64,000 nt of DNA, taken from positions 94,035,007 through 94,099,006 of the forward strand of contig OY992536.1 of assembly GCA_963921195.1 (NCBI GenBank), given 5' to 3'. A program made the translations under genes and the position numbers. This DNA is from Pegoplata infirma. Taxonomy: Eukaryota; Arthropoda; Insecta; Diptera; Anthomyiidae. The notes below the pieces were generated by a model, which saw only the letters and a list, made by a program, of their open reading frames with translations, was not told where the DNA came from and made no database searches. Shown one piece after another: positions 57,004-64,000 of the stretch (positions within the stretch are counted from its first letter, which is position 1; every line of letters begins with the position of its first letter).

Positions 57004-58640
57004 TTGGTTTTTTCAATAATATAAGGAAAATATATCTCAAAACATTTTTTGTTGAGGGAAAGAAGTCTCCCAAAAAAAAAAAAAAAATCGTTAATTTTTT
57101 TTTCTAAAGTTCCGACATAGACAATATTGCTTATTTAAATATTAATTGAGATTTTCCAAAATTACGTTTAAAAATTCGCTAAAGCTAAATTCAGCTTTTT
57201 ACAATTTTAATGGATATTTTTAGAATTTCAATTTTGTTTTCTAAATAAATTTTGAAAAAGCTTTTCTAAATTTCAAAACAAATTTTCTAACAAAAACTTT
57301 TCTAAATTTGTTTTCTTTAATTTTAATTGGATTTTTCAAAAATTTTAGAATTTTTTCAAAAGAAAGTAATATTTAACATACAGAACATCACTTTAAGCTC
57401 AAATAAAGTTTAAAGTGGAGATTCCTTCCCCATTTCCAAAAAAATTCCCCGTAAATTTTTGTCCTAAGTTTCGGCAGTGGCGAAAGCCAATATCAATTGT
57501 TTAAATTGCAATTGAGCTTTTCTGAAATTAAGTTATGCTTTTTTGAATTTTTAAAAAAGCTGTATTGAAACTTTTCTGAATTGCTATTGATTTTTTCGAA
57601 ATTTTAATGGATATTTTTGGATTAACTAAATTTTAATTTGAGCTTTACTACATATCGAAAGAGCTTTTCTTAATTTCAATTGTGGGTTTTTGAATTTCAA
57701 TTGGAAAAAAGCTAAATTGAATATATTCTAAATTGATATTGAGCTTTTCGAAGTTTTAATTGATCTTTTTCAGAATTTTTTTTTTACTCAGTTTTAATTT
57801 GAGCTTTACTTAATTTCGAAAGAGCTTTTCGTATTTGTTTTTTTTTTTTTAAATTTCTGCTTATAACAGAACTTTTCCAAAAAAAGTTGCAATTAACATC
57901 AAGAACATTACTTTGAGAAAGAAAGAAAAGAAGAAGAAAAAAAGAAAACTATAACGCAGCACTTTTTGTTGTGGGAAGAAAGCCACCACCCCAAAAAAGT
58001 CCTCGTAAATTTTTGTCTTTAGTTTCGACACCGACAATATCACTTGTTTAAATTTCAATTAAGCTTTTCTAAAATTATTTTGTGCTTTTTTAATTAAAAG
58101 AAAAGCTAAATAAAAGCTTTTCTGAATTGATATTGAGCTTTTAGAAATTTTATTGAATATTTTTAGAACTTTAATTAGGTTGACTAAATTTGAATTTAAG
58201 CTTTACTAAAGTTTAAAAGAGCTTTTCTTAATTTCCAATGAGGTTTTCTAAATTTTAAAAGTACTTTTCTAAATTTCAAAACAGATTTTCTACATTTTGA
58301 AAGAGTTTTTCTAAATTTCAAAAGAGCTTTTCTAAATTTCAAAAGAGCTTTTATAAATTTTAAAAGAGTTTTTTTTTTTTAATGAGCTAAATTTTAGAAG
58401 TACTTTTCTAAATTTCAAAACAGATTTTCGAAATTTTGAAAGATTTTTTTTTTAAATTTCAAAAGAGCTTTTATAAATTTCAAAAAAGATTTTATAAATT
58501 TTAAAAGAGCTTTTTTAAATGAGCTTTCCTAAATTTTAAAAGTACTTTTCTAAATTTCAAAACAGATTTTCTAAAATTTTAAAGAGTTTTTCTAAATTTC
58601 AAAAGAGCTTTTATAAATTTTAAAAAAGCTTTTTTTTTAA

Positions 58641-59239
58641 TTTCAATTGAACTTATAAGAAATTTCTGTTTAATAAAAATTTTTCCAATAATCTTACATA
58701 ATTACCATTTCGTATTTCATATCGGGTTAAAGTTGACAACAGTAAACTGATTTTCCTTTTTTTCTAGTTTTCTCCTACTTAATTCTCCGTTTTTAAATCC
58801 TGATAGACATTTGTCAATCAAAATTATGAAGTCTTGTTATATCATATTCTTTAAATTTTTTTTTCTCTTTTATTTTTTATACAATATTATTCCTTTTTTT
58901 TACCCATTTGGTGGTCTTTTGTTTTGAAAAGGGTTTTTGAGATGCAAAGCTAATGCCACAGAGGTTTTTTTTTCCTCTTATTATATTCTTGTGAATGCAC
59001 AAAAATTATAATATTTTAAGCTGCAAAACTGTTTTAATATGACGCATTCATTAAATGAATGATTTGGAGGAGAAAAAAAAAAATAGTACTGATGTTACGA
59101 AAGATTATAAATGATTTTCTAAAGAAAATGACACGTATTGTTTTTTGGTTAAAAATAATGATAATGATGTTGCATTCAAAAATGAAATATTAATATTTGT
59201 GGGAGAAAATGGAATTGAATTTAGAATTAGGAACAATTG
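58641..59239. other. AT-rich spacer
   Basis: No supported feature. Confidence 0.5.
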
Positions 59240-59470
59240 TTTTGGAATCTGAAAATTTTTCTCTACGAAAAAATGTCTCAGAATTTGAGAATTTTTCTAT
59301 ACAGAAAATTGTTTCTGAATTTGAGAATTTTTCTTAACGGAAAAATGTCTCAGAATTTAATAATATTTCTATACGAAAAATGTTTCAGAATTTGAACATT
59401 TTTCTGTATGGAAAAATGTCTTAGAATCTGAGAATTTTTCTATACGGAAAAATGTCTCAGAATTTAAGAT
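59240..59470 (+). repeat. Minisatellite C, second locus
   Basis: About six units of AAAAATGTCTCAGAATTTGA plus GAATTTTTCTATACGG. They differ from the 33-35 kb array by a shared TATACGG variant, so they evolved separately. Confidence 0.88.
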
Positions 59471-60546
59471 TGTTGTTGTAAAAAAAATGTGTGAAAATTA
59501 ATGAATTTTCTTAATTTTTTTATATTAATTTAATGAAGCATACTTTGTGTACATTTATTTTAAAAAAAATTGATGTCTGCTTTTAGTCAAACCACATTTT
59601 TTACTGAAATTAATATATTTTTCTTTTTTCATCTCTTTTTAGGTAAGTTTCAAGTTAAAATAATATCAAATTAACTGCAGTAAGTGTTTTCCTTTATTTA
59701 AAAAAAAAGCACCTAAAGATATGCTATAATTTTTTGAATATTGCATTTAAATACAATAACAACTTAGAGATTCTCGACTTTGCAGCATACTTTTGTTACA
59801 CTCCCCCCCCCCCCCCCCCAATAAAATCACTGCCTACTTTTACGCTTAAACTTTAATTTCAAAAATATGTAGCATACTTTTGGGGTATATATAAATTTCA
59901 TGGTTTACAGACTTTAACCACATTATTTTAACCACAATTTCAAAAACCCCTATACACTATTAGCATGTGTAGACAAAAACAAACCACATACGACAAAAGA
60001 CTTTGATTTAAATCTTGTTGTAAAAACTTTTTACCCCCAAAAACTTTTTTAGTTTTTGTCATCCTTTTACTCACACACACATGAATTAAAAAACGATAAA
60101 AACTTTTCATAAAATTTAAATACTTTCTTTTTAGTTTTTTTTTGTATGTTTTTCTAGCATAAAAGAGAAAATGACCCTTGGACAAAAAAACTTCTTTTGT
60201 TCAAAATTACCAACAATATTGACTTAATAAAATGTTTTTTGAAATATATTTTTGCTATCATTACTAATGAATCAATTTAAGTGAATTACCATAAAATACA
60301 ACTAAATACGGGTTTTTTTTAATAGACATTACATTTTTGGTTAGAGAATTGGGATGCTTGAAAAGTTCTGTAATCGGTGATAAAGGGTGTTTAAGGGGTT
60401 ATTTGGGCAAAAAGCTATTCCTACGAAGTCAGATTAGAAGTACTTACTTACCTTAAATATAAATTGAAAATTTTGCCAATTACGTTCTGGGGGTAAAGTC
60501 ACATTATAATTTCGAGTGTAATGCATCCAAATATGGGGCCAGGACC
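59471..60546. other. AT-rich spacer, no gene
   Basis: It contains the poly-C run (59803-59819) and GCATACTTTTGGGG near 59872. The minus frame at 59940-60185 is lysine/phenylalanine-rich without motif. Confidence 0.5.
59803..59819 (+). repeat. Poly-C run, 17 nt
   Basis: Seventeen consecutive C in a region that otherwise has few GC runs; preceded by CACT, followed by AATAAAATC. Confidence 0.9.
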
Positions 60547-61639
60547 ACATATGAGGCATTCCACACCAAATGTCCAGCGAAAAAAAACATGTGTACCGTA
60601 AACTTCTGAATAGGTGATATGGATAGCCCTATATGAAACTTAGAAAATTGCGTTTTTGGTTTTTCAATTTTTCAAAAACTGGGCTTAGGAGGCGTGGTCA
60701 AATATTGGAAAAATGGTCAAATTTGTGGCGAGTTGCCTTGATTAAATATTTATCACATTAAAACGGAATGCACCACAATGTCAAAAATTTACGTTCTTAT
60801 ATAGTTTTGTATGGGCTATCGATTAAAATTTTTTTTTGTGGAAAATTTTCAGAACCCGTTCTGAAATTTTCCATTTTTTAAAAAAGTCAATTTATCAAAA
60901 ATCCGGCCACTTTTTTTTTTCTTTTTTATTTATTTTTTTAAAAGTTTAGAGTTTGTCCATCCACACAAAAAAAATCAGAAACACGTTCATCTTTTTTTTC
61001 GAGAAAATCGCATTTGAACTTTAAATTTCATAACAATTTTGTTATTTGCTTGTATTTCTTTGTTTTAAAGTTGCGAATGAGTAATATTAATTGCATAAAT
61101 ATTCGTCATACGCTCTGTTGACACAAGAAAATACAAGCAAATTACTTAATTGTTATGAAATTTAAAGTTCAAATGCGATTTTCTCGAAAAAAAAGATGAA
61201 CGTGTTTCTGATTTTTTTTGTGTGGATGGACAAACATCTAAACTTTTAAAAAAATAAATAAAAAAGAAAAAAAAAGTGGCCGGATTTTTGATAAATTGAC
61301 TTTTTTAAAAAATGGAAAATTTCAGAACGGGTTCTGAAAATTTTCCTCAAAAAAAAATTTTAATCGATAGCCCATACAAAACTATATAAGAACGTAAATT
61401 TTTGACATTGTGGTGCATTCCGTTTTAATGTGATAAATATTTAATCAAGGCAACTCGCCACAAATTTGACCATTTTTCCAATATTTGACCACGCCTCCTA
61501 AGCCCAGTTTTTGAAAAATTGAAAAACCAAAAACGCAATTTTCTAAGTTCCATATAGGGCTATCCATATCACCTATTCAGAAGTTTACGGTACACATGTT
61601 TTTTTTCGCTGGACATTTGGTGTGGAATGCCTCATATGT
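60547..61639. repeat. 1.09-kb near-perfect palindrome (arms ~510 bp, loop ~75 bp)
   Basis: ACATATGAGGCATTCCACAC at the left is mirrored by GTGTGGAATGCCTCATATGT at the right. The match continues through GGAGGCGTGGTCAAATATTG / CAATATTTGACCACGCCTCC to AACTTTAAATTTCATAACAA / TTGTTATGAAATTTAAAGTT, with only a few differences and small indels per arm. The loop is centred near 61095. No open frame of note and no clear TSD. It could be a foldback/MITE element, a recent inverted duplication or a hairpin-RNA source. Confidence 0.92.
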
Positions 61640-61751
61640 ATATGACACTGTGCCACAAATTTCTATTGAAATTTGGGGTGTGTCTTGCACGAGAAAAAAC
61701 CCTTCACAATGTAAAACAGATTATTAGCAAATTTAAAAAAAAAAAAAAACT

Positions 61752-62098
61752 ATTAAAAAAGTAAAATTCGACCTTGCCGAATTTATTGATACCCTTCACA
61801 ATTTTAAAAAGATTTTTGCCAAAAAATTTATTTAAAAGGAAATTACTTTTGAAAAAAAATTTCCGCGAAAAAAATTTTGGTAAAAAAAAAATTCGCGATT
61901 TTTTTTTTTTGTCAAGAAACATGTTCGTTTTTTATTTAAATACCATTCGGTGTTCAATTATGTTCACATACGTCAAACAGCAGCCGAATTAAAGCATTTT
62001 GTATTTTTAGGTTATGTTGAATGTACCAAAATTTTCGGGTGTCCTTACATTTCATAACTTCATAACTTTTGAACCGCTGAACTGATATCGGTTCAAAA
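61752..62098 (-). mobile_element. Mini-me/Helentron-like element, copy F, 3' half
   Basis: On the minus strand it runs from the GGTTCAGCGGTTCAAAAGTT block through CATTCAACATAACCTAAAAA, ATTCGGCTGCTGTTTGACGT, TGAACATAATTGAACACCGA, TCGCGAATTTTTTTTT and GTGAAGGGTATCAATAAATT to the hairpin ATTCGGCAAGGTCGAAT. The 5' half with the mini-me core is missing. The two opposed frames here are not genes. Confidence 0.8.
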
Positions 62099-62417
62099 TA
62101 TTTTGTTTCATAAACTAAAAATATAAAAAAAAAATCTTAAACTTTGACTTTAACCTCATGCAAAAAAAAAAGACTCTAAGCTATAATAAAATGATATTAA
62201 AGGTAGTCAAAATTCAAGTAGTCAACATTTTGATAAAATATTTTTAAATATTTGTTGCTCTATAGAACTTATTGGCCAAAAAATGAAAATCCTGGCCCAC
62301 TGTACAGTGCAGAGGTCAAATTAAGCTTAAATGAAAGTTGATCTCAAGCTTAATAAAAAAGTTAATGGAATTTAAATGACAAATCGCTAATGTTTAAACA
62401 AGAGTAATAATACATTC

Positions 62418-63714
62418 ATATGTGCAAATCCATGGGAAATTTAACTGATTTGGTTTATTTTGGTTATTTAAGAGCTTAAAAACCGTTTTTTTTTTATCAA
62501 TACTTTGAAAGACATGGGCGTTTAAAAAATTGCTTTTTTGACAATATTGACTTTTAGACAGTTTTTTTAACATTTTTATACTCGGAAACCGTAAGTCGTA
62601 CGAAAAAACTTATAAAAATAATATTTTAGATAAAATTTTGAAGATTTCAAATTTTTTTTTTTCAAAAATTTCAACAAAAAATTTTGACAACAATATTTGA
62701 ATGCCCTTTTTTTGGGAAGGACACCATGGATTTCCAAAAGCAAAATTTTGTTTTAAAGTTTAGAATGCCCTTTTCACGCTGTTAAAATTTCAGAGAGGTG
62801 TTTTTTCGTATTGTTGAGCAATAGATTTTAAAAGTTTGCCAAAGAGCCATATATTTGATTTTTTTAAAAATTTTGGCAAAAAATAAAATAGTTGGCTCTA
62901 GACAGTTTTTTGTGCTTTTTTACTCGGAAATCGTAAGTTGTACGAAAAAGCTTTCTGTGACAATATTGTTGATAAAATTATAAAGATTTAAAATTTAGAA
63001 ACAAAAAAAAATTATCAAAAATTTTTTGAAACAATTTTGGAATGTCCTTTTATCCTATCAAGGACCCCATGGATTTCCAAAAGCAAAATTTTTTATTAAA
63101 GTTTAGAATGTCCTTTTAACGCTGTTAAAATTTCAGGGAGGTGTTTTTTCCGTTGTCAAGCAATAAATTTTTAAAGTTGGTGATAAACGTAAATTTTTGA
63201 TTTTTTGCCAAAATTTTGAAAAATATCAAATATTTGGGTCTCTAACAAACTTTGAAAATTTAGTGCTCAACAATAGGTAAAAACACCTGTTTGAAATTTT
63301 AACAGCGTTAAAAGGGCATTCTAAACTTTAAAACAAAATTTTGCTTTTGGAAATTCATGGTGTCCTTCCCAGGAAAAAAGGACATTCAAATATTGTTTTC
63401 GAATTTTTTTGTTGAAATTTTTTAAAAAAAAAATAAAATTTTTTTAAAAAAATTTTAAATCTTCAAAATTTTATCTACAATATTGTTTTTATAAGTTTTT
63501 TCGTACGAATTACGATTTCCGAGTACAAAATTATTTAAAAACTTTCTAAAAGTCAATATTGTCAAAAAAGCGCTTTTTTAAACGCCCATATCTTCCAAAG
63601 TATTGATCCAAAAAAAATATATGGGTTTTAATCATTTACAAAGCTTTATCAAATAACCAAACATAAACAAAATCGGTGATCCGTCAGTTTAATTTCCCAT
63701 GGATTTGCTCATAT
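62418..63714. mobile_element. 1.3-kb inverted repeat with internal duplicated segment
   Basis: ATATGTGCAAATCCATGGGA at the left pairs with TCCCATGGATTTGCTCATAT at the right. The arms also pair over GGACACCATGGATTTCCAAA / TTTGGAAATTCATGGTGTCC and CAATATTGACTTTTAGA / CTAAAAGTCAATATTG. Within, the left arm's ACTCGGAAACCGTAAGTCGT to GAGAGGTGTTTTTTCG stretch is repeated directly at about 62921-63150. No coding frame; TSD not evident. Confidence 0.83.
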
Positions 63715-63843
63715 TCAACTCTACCCTCATTGAGATTTAGAATAAGTTGCGGTTAGCACGCCAAGGTGGAATACTCCTTATTTTTTATATTTGCTAAATA
63801 GTCTTGACAATAGAATCTGAAAAATTCCGAAACAAGTGTCGAT

Positions 63844-64000
63844 TACCCTACAACATTTTTTTAAAATACACCTACGCCCTATCTCCACTCCCTAAGTAGG
63901 CTCCCATACAAAATTACATTTTTATAAAATTTGCTTATTTGTTATTTGTATGGGAGCCTACTTAGGAAGTGGAGATAAGGCGTAGGTATGTTTTAAAAAA
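63844..64000. mobile_element. Hairpin MITE, second copy, cut by window end
   Basis: TACCCTACAACATTTTTTTA, ACGCCCTATCTCCACTCCCT and GGGAGCCTACTTAGGAAGTG match 29252-29410. The right end continues outside the window. Confidence 0.85.

Larger units (their letters stand above)
55561..58640 (+). repeat. Degenerate macro-repeats with a ~19-bp CTAAATTTCAAAAGAGCTTT minisatellite
   Basis: Units of about 450-500 bp share GAACATTACTTTAAGCTCA, AAATTTTTGTCTTAA.TTTCG, ACAATATCACTTGTTTAAAT, CAATTGAGCTTTTCTGAAAT and GATATTGAGCTTTTCG. Starts lie near 55400, 55925, 57045, 57380 and 57895. Runs of the ~19-bp repeat occur at 55690-55840 and 58190-58640. The frame at 55652-55903 is a reading of the latter and not a gene. 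Confidence 0.78.

Overview
The window is very AT-rich eukaryotic DNA with almost no coding capacity. It is best explained as repeat-dominated fly (Diptera) intergenic, intronic or heterochromatic sequence. The organism call is an inference. It rests on at least six copies of an element with a dipteran mini-me core (TA-rich stretch, conserved core, then a GTCY run) and Helentron-like ends, on an I-superfamily type non-LTR retrotransposon fragment, and on many small palindromic DNA transposons in an A/T-rich background. A cyclorrhaphan fly is plausible but not proven. I see no intact host gene; nearly all open frames over 60 codons are low-complexity or repeat-derived.

Layout. 1-5.5 kb: a dyad minisatellite (A), degenerate AGCTTT-rich tandem repeats and one MITE (3266-3998). 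5.9-9.7 kb: a palindromic MITE, a 16-bp minisatellite (B) and a Tc1/mariner-type MITE, bracketed by an inverted 19-bp sequence. 10.5-13 kb: a CCCGAGTAAAAA-ended MITE inserted in a copy of itself. 13.8-15.6 kb: a palindromic element carrying a mini-me/Helentron-like insertion. 16-16.7 kb: inverted minisatellite A. 18.2-27 kb: a second mini-me/Helentron-like copy split by an 8.2-kb foldback element with hAT-type ends. 27.7-28.8 kb: the RNase H end of a dead non-LTR retrotransposon. 29-31 kb: short palindromic MITEs, a mini-me copy and Tc1-type MITE pieces. 31.9-35 kb: minisatellite A again, then minisatellite C. 35-42.6 kb: a macro-tandem array built from half a MITE and a mini-me fragment. 44-46.6 kb: a hAT MITE inside a tRNA-like sequence, a ~150-bp tandem repeat and a 16-bp minisatellite. 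47.9-51.3 kb: a ~280-bp degenerate tandem array interrupted by another hAT MITE. 52-54.4 kb: nested inverted repeats. 55.5-58.6 kb: degenerate repeats, a mini-me copy and a PIF/Harbinger-like MITE. 59.2-64 kb: minisatellite C again, a poly-C run, a 1.09-kb near-perfect palindrome, a mini-me fragment, a 1.3-kb inverted repeat and a partial hairpin MITE.

There is no pathway to describe. The logic of the window is nested transposition, with target-site duplications (TSDs) giving relative order, followed by tandem amplification of pieces of those elements. The strongest candidate for something undescribed is the 18590-26832 foldback element: hAT-like CAGAG termini, an exact 8-bp TSD, GC-rich palindromic tips and long arms built of two alternating repeat modules in nearly the same order from each end.
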